From the NCBI RefSeq assembly GCF_016908315.1, contig NZ_JAFBDQ010000001.1, forward strand, positions 1 to 64,000: a DNA stretch of 64,000 nt, in the 5' to 3' direction. This stretch comes from Halanaerobacter jeridensis (GTDB taxonomy: Bacteria; Bacillota; Halanaerobiia; Halobacteroidales; Halobacteroidaceae). The notes below the pieces were generated by a model, which searched no databases, was not told the DNA's origin, and saw nothing but the letters and a program-made list of their open reading frames with translations. The translations under genes and the position numbers were made by a program. Numbering within the stretch: position 1 is the first letter of the stretch; every line of letters begins with the position of its first letter. Below are positions 51,170 to 60,040 of this stretch, piece by piece.

Positions 51170-51718
51170 ATGAGATTTTTAGATAGGTTTTTTATTTTAA
51201 TGTTAGCTCTATTAGTTGTTGCTATTTCCGTAGGACTAGCTAGTTTTTATTTTGGAGTTGTTTCACAATACGAAGTAGCTAATTTTGTTGCTGAATTAGG
51301 AGGAAGAGCTGAAACATTAATAGTTGCAGCAGTTTTATTTTTAATTGCTATTCGGATTATACAATTATCATTTATGAGTCGAAATAAGGACAAGCAAACA
51401 ATAATTGGAGAAGGAGAATTAGGTACAGTTAGGATTACTATTGAAGCTATTAATAATTTTGTTAAAGATGTAGTCAGAGCTGAAGCTAATACGACAGATA
51501 CTCAATCTAAAGTTAAAGTTACTGAAGAAGGACTAGATGTAATATTAAACTTAACTGTATATGATAAAGTTAAAGTACCTAATTTGGCCAATCAGATCCA
51601 GGAACAGGTTAAATCAGAAATAGAAGAAGCTATTGGAGCTAAAGTTGATCAAGTCGAAGTCTTAATTAAAGCGATTGAAAAACCTAAAGAAAAAAATAAA
51701 AAATTACGATTAGATTAA
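51170..51718 (+). CDS. amaP: AmaP-like alkaline shock response membrane anchor protein
   Basis: A 182-residue protein with two N-terminal membrane helices (about 8-30 and 50-70) and a C-terminal Asp23-like domain (GELGTVRITIEAINNFVKDVVRAEA...). ATG 51170 follows AAAGGAG; in-frame codons further upstream have no ribosome site. AmaP tethers Asp23 to the membrane in Staphylococcus. The gap from the Asp23 gene carries an imperfect GACAATG...CATTGTC-type hairpin near 51090-51122. Confidence 0.85.
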   Translation: MRFLDRFFILMLALLVVAISVGLASFYFGVVSQYEVANFVAELGGRAETLIVAAVLFLIAIRIIQLSFMSRNKDKQTIIGEGELGTVRITIEAINNFVKDVVRAEANTTDTQSKVKVTEEGLDVILNLTVYDKVKVPNLANQIQEQVKSEIEEAIGAKVDQVEVLIKAIEKPKEKNKKLRLD

Positions 51719-51736
51719 AAATGAGGTGTATAAAAG

Positions 51737-51970
51737 ATGTTTAACTGGGATGATTTATCTGAGATTTTAGATTTATTACATAAATATAAAGGAAGAATTA
51801 GTGGTTTGCTAATTGGGTTAATTAGTTCTATTTTAATAATTCAATTTGGTATTATCCCAGCTATATTTATTATTACTTGTATGGGAATTGGGTATTATTT
51901 AGGATTTCGTTATGATAATCGTCAAGATTTGCAAGATGTTTTAAATGATATTTTTCCACCTCATGAATAA
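51737..51970 (+). CDS. DUF2273 small membrane protein
   Basis: A 77-residue protein with two closely spaced membrane helices (about 21-62), GLLIGLISSILIIQFGIIPAIFIITCMGIGYYLGFRYD, the DUF2273 pattern. It regularly accompanies Asp23 and AmaP. GAGGTG precedes ATG 51737, 18 bases after amaP. Confidence 0.85.
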   Translation: MFNWDDLSEILDLLHKYKGRISGLLIGLISSILIIQFGIIPAIFIITCMGIGYYLGFRYDNRQDLQDVLNDIFPPHE

Positions 51971-52004
51971 AAGAGTGATTTTAATTAGAAGTTAGGGATA
52001 ATTC

Positions 52005-52028
52005 AACCACCTTTAGGGTGGTTTTTTT
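52005..52028 (+). terminator. Intrinsic terminator after the asp23-amaP-DUF2273 genes
   Basis: AACCACC (52005-52011)/GGTGGTT (52017-52023), then T residues. Confidence 0.92.
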
Positions 52029-52030
52029 AT

Positions 52031-52059
52031 TTGATTTGCAGTTTAATAGGTGATACTAT
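52031..52059 (+). promoter_or_regulatory. Promoter of nusB
   Basis: TTGATT (52031-52036), 17-base spacer, TACTAT (52054-52059) with an extended TGA before it. Confidence 0.6.
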
Positions 52060-52114
52060 ATGGTAATAGTGAATAATTAAATAGATTATAACAGTAAAAA
52101 AAGGAGCGATTGTA

Positions 52115-52543
52115 ATGAAAGAAGAAATTAATAGACATCAAGCACGAGAAATTGCTGTACAATTTTTATATCAAATGGATATTAATCAAAATAGTTTAGA
52201 AGATAATTTAAATAATTTAAAAGAAGAACATCCGGAATTGAATTTAAAAGATAGTTTTGTGATAGACTTAATTTTTGGAGTTAATGAAGAGTTAAATGAA
52301 ATTGATAAACAGATTAATGAAAATGTTACTAATTGGAAAGTTAAACGGATGGCTAAAGTGGACCGGAATATTATTAGGTTAGCTGTTTATGAGATGTTAT
52401 ATCAAGATGATATTCCTTCAGCAGTTTCAATAGATGAAGCAGTAGAATTAGCTAAGAGTTTTAGTAATCAAAAGTCAGCTAAATTTGTCAATGGCGTTTT
52501 GGGTCGTCTAATTGATGAATTGGAGTTAAATGATAATGAGTAA
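52115..52543 (+). CDS. nusB: Transcription antitermination factor NusB
   Basis: A 142-residue all-helical RNA-binding protein for rRNA transcription. NRHQAREIAVQFLYQMDI, NWKVKRMAKVDRNIIRLAVYEMLYQDDIPSAVSIDEAVELAKSF and KFVNGVLGRL are hallmark stretches. AAAGGAGCG precedes ATG 52115. The next gene overlaps its last codons. Confidence 0.96.
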   Translation: MKEEINRHQAREIAVQFLYQMDINQNSLEDNLNNLKEEHPELNLKDSFVIDLIFGVNEELNEIDKQINENVTNWKVKRMAKVDRNIIRLAVYEMLYQDDIPSAVSIDEAVELAKSFSNQKSAKFVNGVLGRLIDELELNDNE

Positions 52544-53492
52544 AGACTTAATCTTAGGGATTGATACTAGTAATTATACTACTTCTGCTGCTTTAGTTGC
52601 TCAGACAGGAGAGTTAGTTACTCAAAATAGGGCTAGATTAGAAGTTGAAAAAGGAAATCGTGGATTGCGCCAATCTAAGGCAGTCTTTCAACACGTTGAA
52701 AAGTTACCAGAAATCATTAATGAAGTGATTGCTGGTCATCAAGAACAGATAGTAAAAATAGTGGTTAGCAGTAGACCTCGAAATGAAGCAGATTCTTATA
52801 TGCCAGTGTTTAGAGTAGGAGAGGGCCAAGCTGCAACATTAGCTCAGGCTTTGAATGCTTCCTTAGAAAAAGTTTCTCATCAAGCGGGACATTTAATGGC
52901 TGGTTTATGGTCCAATGAGATTTATCATTCAGAGCGTTTTTTAGCTTTGCACCTATCAGGAGGGACTTCTGAATTATTGCTTGTTAACGAGAAAGAAAAT
53001 GCTAGTTTTGAAATTGAAAAAATAGGAGGTAGTCAAGATTTAACAGCAGGGCAGTTTATTGATCGGGTAGGAGTGAAATTAGGTTTGTCTTTTCCAGCCG
53101 GACCGGAATTGGAAAAGTTAGCTCAACAAGGTTCTGAAGATACTGTTGATATACCACATTCTGTACAAGGATTAGAAGTTAGTTTTTCGGGACCATGTTC
53201 AGCAGCAATGCGGGAAATTGAAGCAGGAAAAAATAAAGCAGATATTGCACTAGGAGTGCAACAGTCAATAGCTCATTCATTAATTGAGGTCTTATCTAAG
53301 GCAGTAAAAGAATATGATTGCCAAGATGTTCTATTAGTAGGTGGAGTGATGGCTAATCAATACCTAAGAGATAAATTAAAGGCTGATTTAGAAGAAAAAA
53401 ATTCAGACACACAGCTTTACTTTGCTGACCCCCGCTGGAGTAGTGATAACGCCGTGGGAACAGCCGCAATTGGGTTAAAGTTTGATAACTAG
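52536..53492 (+). CDS. TsaD/Kae1-like paralogue (O-sialoglycoprotein endopeptidase family)
   Basis: A 318-residue ASKHA-fold protein. DLILGIDTSNYTTSAALV is the phosphate loop; HQAGHLMAGLW keeps the HxxxH metal pair of TsaD (usually HMEGH), and LHLSGGTSELLLV and DVLLVGGVMANQYLRDKL follow. It is shorter and more divergent than true TsaD. Such paralogues are found next to nusB/xseA in clostridia. Its role in t6A formation is doubtful, since a standard TsaD is expected elsewhere. ATG 52536 overlaps nusB. Confidence 0.85.
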   Translation: MSKDLILGIDTSNYTTSAALVAQTGELVTQNRARLEVEKGNRGLRQSKAVFQHVEKLPEIINEVIAGHQEQIVKIVVSSRPRNEADSYMPVFRVGEGQAATLAQALNASLEKVSHQAGHLMAGLWSNEIYHSERFLALHLSGGTSELLLVNEKENASFEIEKIGGSQDLTAGQFIDRVGVKLGLSFPAGPELEKLAQQGSEDTVDIPHSVQGLEVSFSGPCSAAMREIEAGKNKADIALGVQQSIAHSLIEVLSKAVKEYDCQDVLLVGGVMANQYLRDKLKADLEEKNSDTQLYFADPRWSSDNAVGTAAIGLKFDN

Positions 53493-53510
53493 TCTCGTCA
53501 CTAAGTAATT

Positions 53511-53560
53511 CAGCATAGATTTTAAGCGCTATGCTGAAGCCATGAGCAGTCATGTTTTTT
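53511..53560 (+). terminator. Hairpin plus terminator after the TsaD-like gene
   Basis: CAGCATAG (53511-53518)/CTATGCTG (53529-53536) is followed by CATGA (53541-53545)/TCATG (53550-53554) with six T residues. Confidence 0.6.
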
Positions 53561-53667
53561 AGACTGTAAATGAACAGCTGCAATTGGTTTAAAGCTCTAA
53601 TAATTAGGCCCGTGAAGTTGTAATGAGCTCAAAGCAGAGTGATTTCATTAAGCCATGAACAGTCTTG
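53537..53667. repeat. Direct repeat pair flanking a non-coding stretch
   Basis: AAGCCATGAGCAGTCATG (53537-53554) and AAGCCATGAACAGTCTTG (53650-53667) agree at 16 of 18 positions, 113 bases apart. The first is part of the terminator. The sequence between them encodes nothing recognisable. Confidence 0.5.
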
Positions 53668-53672
53668 TAAAA

Positions 53673-53939
53673 TTATAATTCTGTGAAGTCTTTATTTTGA
53701 CGATAATTTTCAAGTATATTTTTAGCTTTTTCATCAGCAATTTTCATATTAACTGTCTGTTTTTTCTGCATATTTTTTTCGAATGCTTGATTAGGATTAG
53801 GGCACTTGCTAAGAAAGGAATAAAAATCAATAAATTTTTTAGTTTCCGATTCTAATTCTAATTTAATAACTACGCCTGAACTTTTTTCATTGTTTTCAGG
53901 ATTGATTAAATCAAAGAATTGTTTGATTAGCTTGGCCAT
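53673..53939 (-). CDS. Hypothetical protein, lysine-rich
   Basis: An 88-residue minus-strand protein beginning MAKLIKQFFDLINPENNEKSSGVVIKLELESETKK. It is lysine/glutamate rich and probably helical at the C terminus, with a single cysteine (KCPNPNQAF), no membrane helix and no recognised motif. AAAGGAG lies eight bases before this ATG; an upstream ATG at 53957 would put that site inside the gene. It is in the same direction as the DsrE-like gene, separated by a hairpin element. Confidence 0.6.
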   Translation of the reverse strand: MAKLIKQFFDLINPENNEKSSGVVIKLELESETKKFIDFYSFLSKCPNPNQAFEKNMQKKQTVNMKIADEKAKNILENYRQNKDFTEL

Positions 53940-53971
53940 TTTGCTAACTCCTTTCATTTTTAATTGTTATA

Positions 53972-54100
53972 TAAAGTGTAACTTAGAGATTACTTAGCAA
54001 GCATTTCTTCATTAACCTAAATTTAATATCACTGCGAAAAACTTGCTAAGTAATCTAATGATAGTTTTACTTTAATGGTAAGACTGCCAGTTACACTTTA
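53972..54100. repeat. MITE-like hairpin element between two minus-strand genes
   Basis: The outer ends are TAAAGTGTAACT (53972-53983) and its exact complement (54089-54100). The inner perfect 15-bp pair is AGATTACTTAGCAAG (53987-54001)/CTTGCTAAGTAATCT (54042-54056). The 12-mer also begins the element at 31448. The outer end supplies the TAA stop of the DsrE-like gene. No coding capacity was seen. Confidence 0.75.
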
Positions 54101-54448
54101 CATAGAAATTATTTCATAACCATCTGCAATGTAATCTTCCATGGCTGGATGACCAGACATATTTCCTATAACAGGTAAGTCATGCTCTTGGGCAAATTCT
54201 AGAGTCCCCATTTTGTTAGCGCAGGCTTTACAAATACCATCTAAAAGGTCTAAATCCCGACATTTTTGATATTGTTTAGAAAAAGGTTTATCAGGATTAT
54301 GTAATTGAGGTAATAATTGTGTAGAGCTCCCCTCAATAATTAGTTTAACTTCATGACCTTTTTCATGTAAATCAATTGCATTTAATAAAGCATGAGCAAA
54401 ACACATCAGTTCTCCGTTAAAAGTAAAAATTGCGATTTTTTTCTTCAT
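54098..54448 (-). CDS. DsrE-like small sulfur-relay family protein
   Basis: A 116-residue minus-strand protein. KKKIAIFTFNGELMCFAHALLNAIDLHEKGHEVKLIIEGSSTQLL matches the DsrE/DsrF alpha-beta fold, and DGICKACANKMG contains two cysteines that could carry persulfide. AAAGGAG precedes the ATG. The stop codon lies in the end of a hairpin element. A role in sulfur relay would fit the CoADR-rhodanese at the start of the window, but they are 50 kb apart; this is inference. Confidence 0.78.
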   Translation of the reverse strand: MKKKIAIFTFNGELMCFAHALLNAIDLHEKGHEVKLIIEGSSTQLLPQLHNPDKPFSKQYQKCRDLDLLDGICKACANKMGTLEFAQEHDLPVIGNMSGHPAMEDYIADGYEIISM

Positions 54449-54489
54449 AACAATCTCCTTTCTTAAATTAAGTATTGTATTTATCTTTT

Positions 54490-54519
54490 CTTATATTAAT
54501 TATAATATATATTTGTCAA
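54490..54519 (-). promoter_or_regulatory. Promoter of the DsrE-like gene
   Basis: On the minus strand: TTGACA (54519-54514), 18-base spacer, TATAAG (54495-54490). Confidence 0.6.
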
Positions 54520-54638
54520 TATATCTAAAAAAATTATAAATTTCTACATCAAGATAGTGGGTTTAAAAGAATTTAGTACTGTATAGTATAAAAGCTTGCA
54601 GCAAATGGAAAAAATAAGAATAGGAATAGCGGATTAGT

Positions 54639-54668
54639 TTTTCATTATTTTTCATTTTGTGCTATAAT
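54639..54668 (+). promoter_or_regulatory. Extended -10 promoter of folD
   Basis: TGCTATAAT (54660-54668) is an extended -10; TTTTCA (54639-54644) is a weak -35 at 18 bases. It leaves a leader of about 100 bases. Confidence 0.5.
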
Positions 54669-54774
54669 ATAATTGCTGATGAAAAATAGTTTTGAAAAAA
54701 ATTATGAGTAATTAAAACTTACTCTAAAGTTAATTAAATTAAAGAATTGTAAACTAACTCAGGAGGGATGAAAT

Positions 54775-55635
54775 ATGGAAGTAAAAAGTGATAAAATTTT
54801 AGACGGGAAAAAAGTAGCTGAAAAAGTAGAAGATAATTTAGAAAGTGAAATTAAAAGTTTGAAAGAAAAAGGGATTGAACCGGGCTTAACAGTTGTTCTA
54901 GTTGGAAATGACCCAGCTTCACAGGTTTATGTATCATATAAAGAGAAGGCTTGTAAGCGAGTAGGAATCAATTCGAATATAGTTGACCTACCACAAGATG
55001 TAAGTCAAGAAGATTTATTAGCTGAAATTGAAGATTTAAACAAAGACGAGCAGGTTGATGGAATTTTAGTACAACTTCCACTGCCAGAACATATTGATGA
55101 AGAAAAGGTAATTGAATCTATTGTACCTGAAAAAGATGTAGATGGATTTCATCCTGCTAATGTAGGACGTTTAGTAACGCAAGGAGATATGGATTTGGCG
55201 CCTTGTACTCCTAAAGGGATTATAGAAGTGTTAAACGAATATAATATAGATATCGAAGGTAAAGAAGCAGTGATAGTTGGAAGAAGTAATATTGTTGGGA
55301 AACCTATAGCAAATATGTTACTGCATAATAATGCCACGGTAACAATTTGTCATAGTCGGACTAAGGATTTAAAGGCGCATACCTCTCAGGCAGATATATT
55401 GATTGCTGCAGTAGGACGGGAAGAATTTATTACAGCAGATATGGTGAAAGAAGGAGCAATAGTGATTGATGTAGGTATTAATCGAACTGATGATGGTTTA
55501 GTAGGAGATGTTGAATTTGAAGCTGTAAAAGAAAAAGTTGCTGCTATTACTCCAGTGCCTGGTGGAATTGGCCCGATGACAATTGCTACGTTATTAGAAA
55601 ATACTATTACCGCTTGTGAACAAAGACGGGGGTAA
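54775..55635 (+). CDS. folD: Methylenetetrahydrofolate dehydrogenase/cyclohydrolase
   Basis: Bifunctional cytosolic enzyme of 286 residues interconverting methylene- and formyl-tetrahydrofolate. YVSYKEKACKRVGI holds the catalytic Lys; QLPLPEHIDEEKVIESI, PEKDVDGFHPANVGRL, VGRSNIVGKPIANMLL (nucleotide loop) and TPVPGGIGPMTIATLLENT follow. CAGGAGGGATG precedes ATG 54775. Confidence 0.97.
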   Translation: MEVKSDKILDGKKVAEKVEDNLESEIKSLKEKGIEPGLTVVLVGNDPASQVYVSYKEKACKRVGINSNIVDLPQDVSQEDLLAEIEDLNKDEQVDGILVQLPLPEHIDEEKVIESIVPEKDVDGFHPANVGRLVTQGDMDLAPCTPKGIIEVLNEYNIDIEGKEAVIVGRSNIVGKPIANMLLHNNATVTICHSRTKDLKAHTSQADILIAAVGREEFITADMVKEGAIVIDVGINRTDDGLVGDVEFEAVKEKVAAITPVPGGIGPMTIATLLENTITACEQRRG

Positions 55636-55636
55636 T

Positions 55637-56869
55637 ATGGCAGATTTGATGGAAGAAGTATTAACAGTTTCACAATTGAATGATTATATTAAAGGGGTCT
55701 TGCAGTATGACCCCAATTTGCAGCAGGTATTAGTACAAGGAGAAGTTTCTAATTACTATTGTCATTATGCCTCAGGTCATGTTTATTTCACCCTTAAGGA
55801 TGAGGATACCCAATTAAAAGCGGTTATGTTTAATCGGGTTAAAGAAAAAGTTGAATTTGAATTAGAAGATGGAATGGAAGTTGTTTTAGAAGGTCAAATC
55901 ACAGTATATCCGCCTCGGGGCGAATATCAGATTCAAGTATCTGATGTCCAACCTAAAGGTACTGGGGCGTTACATATTGCTTTTGAGCAGTTGAAGAAAA
56001 AATTAGAAAAAGAAGGGCTTTTTAAAGAGCAGCATAAGAGAGAATTACCAGAAATACCACAAAAGATCGGAGTTATTACTTCACCTACTGGGGCAGCGAT
56101 TAGAGATATTATTAGTGTTGTGAAACGTAGATTTACTAATGTTTCATTATTGATTGCTCCTGCTACTGTACAAGGTGATAATGCTGAGCCTACTTTACTC
56201 CGGGGCTTAGAATTGTTAAATGATCAATTTGATGTAGATGTGATAATTATTGGTCGCGGAGGAGGGTCTTTAGAGGACTTATGGGCCTTTAATAAAGAAA
56301 AATTAGCCCGGGCGATTTTTAATTCGAAGACTCCAGTTATTTCAGCAGTGGGCCATGAAACTGATTATACTATTTCAGATTTTGTAGCTGATTTAAGGGC
56401 ACCCACCCCTTCAGCAGCTGCAGAATTAGTAGTTTCTGATCGTCAAGAATTAAAGAAGTATTTACAGCGGTTGATTAATAACTTAAATGCTGCGATTAAT
56501 AATAAATTAGAGCAAGAGGAACAAAGATTAGATAATTTGATTTCTAAATCTGCTTTTAGATTATTTCCAGATCGAATTAATGAAAATGCTCAAAAAATAG
56601 ATGACTTAGCTCAACGCTTAGATAAAAACATGACTAATTTATTAGCTGCTAAAGAGGATAAATTAGAGGCGGTCATAGGTAAATTAGATTCATTATCTCC
56701 CCTGCATACTTTAGGTCGTGGTTATAGTTTAACTAGAAGAGTAGATAACGAGGAAAAGGTTAAATCAATTACAGAAGTAGAAGTGGGGAATGAAGTAGAG
56801 GTTATTGTGCAGGATGGGGAATTGATCTGTGAAGTAAAGGATATTAAACAAGAAAATGAATTTGAATAA
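55637..56869 (+). CDS. xseA: Exodeoxyribonuclease VII large subunit
   Basis: A 410-residue nuclease subunit: N-terminal OB fold (LTVSQLNDYIKGVLQYDPNLQQVLVQGEVSNY), catalytic domain with GVITSPTGAAIRDI, IIGRGGGSLEDLWAFN and SAVGHETDYTISDFVADLRAPTPSAAAEL, then a long coiled coil and a C-terminal LGRGYSLTR. ATG 55637 starts one base after folD, with GGGGG upstream. Confidence 0.96.
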   Translation: MADLMEEVLTVSQLNDYIKGVLQYDPNLQQVLVQGEVSNYYCHYASGHVYFTLKDEDTQLKAVMFNRVKEKVEFELEDGMEVVLEGQITVYPPRGEYQIQVSDVQPKGTGALHIAFEQLKKKLEKEGLFKEQHKRELPEIPQKIGVITSPTGAAIRDIISVVKRRFTNVSLLIAPATVQGDNAEPTLLRGLELLNDQFDVDVIIIGRGGGSLEDLWAFNKEKLARAIFNSKTPVISAVGHETDYTISDFVADLRAPTPSAAAELVVSDRQELKKYLQRLINNLNAAINNKLEQEEQRLDNLISKSAFRLFPDRINENAQKIDDLAQRLDKNMTNLLAAKEDKLEAVIGKLDSLSPLHTLGRGYSLTRRVDNEEKVKSITEVEVGNEVEVIVQDGELICEVKDIKQENEFE

Positions 56870-56946
56870 CTAAGGTTTTCATGCAGGTAATAGTAATTTG
56901 ATAGAGAATAACTAAAGTTGAATTAAATTGTAAGGGGTTGTTGATT

Positions 56947-57183
56947 ATGGAGGAGCAAGAGCTATCTTTTGAAGAAGCAATATCTCAATTAGAAGAAATT
57001 ATTGAAAATTTAGAAGATAAGGATATTTCACTAGATGAAGCATTACAAAAATATCAACAAGGCGTTAAATTGAGCAAATTTTGCTCTAATAAATTAGAAC
57101 AAGCAGAAGAAAAAATAGAGATCATTAGAGATGAAGAAGGGACTATCGAGTTAGAAAATTATACGGAAGAAGGTAGTTTGTAA
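56947..57183 (+). CDS. xseB: Exodeoxyribonuclease VII small subunit
   Basis: A 78-residue helical partner of XseA: LSFEEAISQLEEIIENLEDKDISLDEALQKYQQGVKLSKFCSNKLEQAEEKI. ATG 56947 follows AAGGGG; TTG 56938 is in frame but less likely. The stop codon overlaps the ispA start (TAATG). Confidence 0.95.
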   Translation: MEEQELSFEEAISQLEEIIENLEDKDISLDEALQKYQQGVKLSKFCSNKLEQAEEKIEIIRDEEGTIELENYTEEGSL

Positions 57184-58067
57184 TGGCGATTAAAACATTT
57201 ATTTCTAAGAAAAATAAAATAATTAATCAAGCTTTAGATAACTATCTTCCCGCAGCAGATTTAAAACCAAGTAAATTACATCAATCGATGCGTTATAGTG
57301 TTTTGGCTGGCGGGAAACGTTTACGGCCTATTTTAACTTTAGTAGCAGCAAAATTAGTAGGTGACTTAGCTGAAGAAGATGTTTTGCCAGCTGCTTGTGC
57401 AGTAGAGTTAGTTCATAATTACTCTTTGATTCATGATGATTTGCCAAGTATGGATGATGATGATATTAGACGAGGCCAACCTAGTAATCATAATAAGTTT
57501 AGTCCTGCGCTAGCTATTTTAGCTGGGGATGCTTTATTAACTTTAGCTTTTGAGTTGCTTAGTGATATTAAAGCAGTCGATGCTAAAAAAATAAATATGA
57601 TCACTAAAGAATTAGCTGAAGGGGCTGGCCATCAAGGTATGGTCGGTGGGCAAGTAGTAGATATTGAATCTGAAGGAAAAGAAATTGATAGTCAAGAATT
57701 AGATTATATTCATCGTCACAAAACGGGTGCTTTACTTAAAACTTCAGTTAGAATTGGTGCTTTAATGGGAGGAGCTAAGTCTGAAGAATTAACTGCATTA
57801 ACTACTTATGCTGAAAAAATTGGTTTAGCTTTTCAAATTGTAGATGATATTTTAGATGTTGAAGGTTCATCTGAAAAGTTAGGTAAGGCAGTCGGTAGTG
57901 ATTCTAATAAGGATAAAGCTACTTTTCCAGCTATCTATGGTTTATCTGAATCCAAAGAATTAGCGGCTGAAACTGTAGAAGAAGCTAAAGAGGCATTAGA
58001 TATCTTTACTGATGAGGCCAACATTTTAAAGGAATTAGCTGATTATATTATTCAAAGGGATTATTAG
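57183..58067 (+). CDS. ispA: Farnesyl/geranylgeranyl diphosphate synthase
   Basis: Isoprenoid chain elongation enzyme of 294 residues. The first Asp-rich motif is DDLPSMDDDDIRRG and the second DDILD; GGKRLRP, the GQVVDI stretch and KTGALLKTSVRIGAL are also present. Two bulky-free residues before the first motif and cluster position suggest farnesyl diphosphate, but product length cannot be fixed. It lies directly after xseB, as in Bacillus, and before dxs. Confidence 0.94.
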   Translation: MAIKTFISKKNKIINQALDNYLPAADLKPSKLHQSMRYSVLAGGKRLRPILTLVAAKLVGDLAEEDVLPAACAVELVHNYSLIHDDLPSMDDDDIRRGQPSNHNKFSPALAILAGDALLTLAFELLSDIKAVDAKKINMITKELAEGAGHQGMVGGQVVDIESEGKEIDSQELDYIHRHKTGALLKTSVRIGALMGGAKSEELTALTTYAEKIGLAFQIVDDILDVEGSSEKLGKAVGSDSNKDKATFPAIYGLSESKELAAETVEEAKEALDIFTDEANILKELADYIIQRDY

Positions 58068-58146
58068 ATAAAAATTTGAAGCGATAATTCTTGTAAGTAT
58101 TGAATTATAGTGGGATAAATATTCGTAAATGAAGGTGATATTTAAT

Positions 58147-60018
58147 ATGAAAGAATTACTTTCTCAAGTGAATTCTCCGGAAGATATTAAGGGATTCAAT
58201 TATGAACAATTAGAAAATTTAGCTCAAGAAATTAGAGATGAAATAATAATAAATTTATCTGAAACTGGAGGACATTTAGCTTCCTCGCTGGGAGTAGTAG
58301 AATTAACTTTAGCATTGCATACTGTTTTAGATAGTCCGCAAGATAAAATAGTTTGGGATGTAGGTCATCAGTCTTATGCTCATAAAATGATTACAGGTCG
58401 TAAAGAAGAGTTTAAAACTTTGCGGCAATTAGATGGCTTAAGTGGTTTTCCTAAAAGGTCAGAAAGTGAGCACGACCATTTGAATGTAGGCCACAGTAGC
58501 ACTTCGATTTCGGCAGCGTTAGGAATGGCTTCAGCGCGAGATTTGCAAGGACAAGATCAGACAATAGCAGCTGTAATTGGCGACGGTGCTTTGACAGCTG
58601 GTATGTCCTTTGAAGCTTTAAATCATGCTGGTCATTCTGGCAAAGATTTATTAGTAGTATTAAATGATAATGAGATGTCTATTTCAGAAAATGTAGGTGC
58701 TATGTCAAATTATTTAAGTAAAATTCGTAGTAATCCGTACTTGCATCAAGTGGAAAAAGATGTAGGTAAGATTTTGAATAAGATTCCTGCTTTCGGGAAT
58801 CAAATAACTAAGACTGCTGCTAGATTGAAAAATAGTTTAAAGTTTTTAGTTATTCCTGGTATTTTATTTGAAGAAATGGGTTTTACCTATTTAGGACCTA
58901 TTGATGGTCATAATGTAAAAGCTACGATTGAAACTATAGAAAATGCTAAAAATATTGAAGGTCCGGTTTTGCTGCATACTATAACTACTAAGGGAAAAGG
59001 ATATAAAATAGCCGAAGATAATCCATCTAAATATCATGGTGTAAGTCCTTTTAATATTAGAACAGGTAAGAAGAAAAAGACACGTGATAAACCAACTTAT
59101 ACTAATATCTATAGCCAACAATTAACTGAACTAGCAAAAGAAGACGAAGGAATTGTAGCTATTAGCGCTGCGATGGAAAAAGTGGTAGGAGATTTTAAAG
59201 ATGAATTCCCAGATCGTTTTTATGATGTAGGAATTGCTGAGCAGCATGCAGTTACATTTGCTTCAGGTCTAGCTCTACAAGGAATGAAACCTTTTGTCAC
59301 AATCTATTCTACTTTCTTACAGCGAGCTTATGATCAATTGGTACATGATGTTTGCTTGCAGAAAGCTCCAGTTAAATTAGCTTTAGACCGGGCTGGTATA
59401 GTAGGTAAAGATGGAGAAACTCATCAAGGTGTCATGGACTTTTCTTATCTGCGTCATATGCCTAATATGACAGTTATGGCTCCTAAAGATGAAAACGAAC
59501 TTAAAGCAATGGTTAAAACTGCAGCCGAATATGATGAGGGTCCAATTGCTTTTAGATATCCACGCGGAGAAATAATAGGTGTAGAAGAAGAGGGTAGAGT
59601 AGATACTCTTGAAATAGGTACAGCAGAGCTTCTTAGAGAAGGAAAAGATGGATTAATACTAGCGGTTGGATCGATGGTGCCTAGAGCACTACAAGCTGCT
59701 CAAGAGTTAGCAGATGCAGGAATTGATTTAACAATAGTTAATAGTCGCTTTGTCAAACCATTAGATGAAGAATTAATTACTAAATTAGTTAAAGAACATG
59801 ACTATTTATTTACTGCTGAAGAGCATTTGCTGCAAGGTGGTTTTGGTAGTGCTGTAGCAGAATTAATAGTTGACAATAATTTGGATATTAATGTAAAGAG
59901 AATTGCTTTACCAGATAAATTTATAGAACATGGTTCTCAAGATGATTTGTTAGCTCGTTATGGTTTAGATGTAGATGGAATTAAAAAACAAGTAAAAGCA
60001 GTGATCAGTAATCAGTAA
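58147..60018 (+). CDS. dxs: 1-deoxy-D-xylulose-5-phosphate synthase
   Basis: Thiamine-diphosphate enzyme of 623 residues starting the MEP isoprenoid pathway from pyruvate and glyceraldehyde phosphate. GHLASSLGVVELTLALH, VWDVGHQSYAHKMITGR, GDGALTAGMSFEALNHAG (ThDP motif), ERFYDVGIAEQHAVTFASG-like DRFYDVGIAEQHAVTFASG and RYPRGEIIG are seen. ATG 58147 lies after GAAGGTGA. The last codons run into a CAGTAATCAGTAACAG microrepeat. Confidence 0.96.
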   Translation: MKELLSQVNSPEDIKGFNYEQLENLAQEIRDEIIINLSETGGHLASSLGVVELTLALHTVLDSPQDKIVWDVGHQSYAHKMITGRKEEFKTLRQLDGLSGFPKRSESEHDHLNVGHSSTSISAALGMASARDLQGQDQTIAAVIGDGALTAGMSFEALNHAGHSGKDLLVVLNDNEMSISENVGAMSNYLSKIRSNPYLHQVEKDVGKILNKIPAFGNQITKTAARLKNSLKFLVIPGILFEEMGFTYLGPIDGHNVKATIETIENAKNIEGPVLLHTITTKGKGYKIAEDNPSKYHGVSPFNIRTGKKKKTRDKPTYTNIYSQQLTELAKEDEGIVAISAAMEKVVGDFKDEFPDRFYDVGIAEQHAVTFASGLALQGMKPFVTIYSTFLQRAYDQLVHDVCLQKAPVKLALDRAGIVGKDGETHQGVMDFSYLRHMPNMTVMAPKDENELKAMVKTAAEYDEGPIAFRYPRGEIIGVEEEGRVDTLEIGTAELLREGKDGLILAVGSMVPRALQAAQELADAGIDLTIVNSRFVKPLDEELITKLVKEHDYLFTAEEHLLQGGFGSAVAELIVDNNLDINVKRIALPDKFIEHGSQDDLLARYGLDVDGIKKQVKAVISNQ

Positions 60019-60040
60019 CAGCCGAAATCAAAACTAATAT

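Noticed and set aside
53493-54774. Prophage or integrative element
   Set aside because: No integrase, phage structural gene or attachment-site tRNA; only two small minus-strand genes and short repeats.
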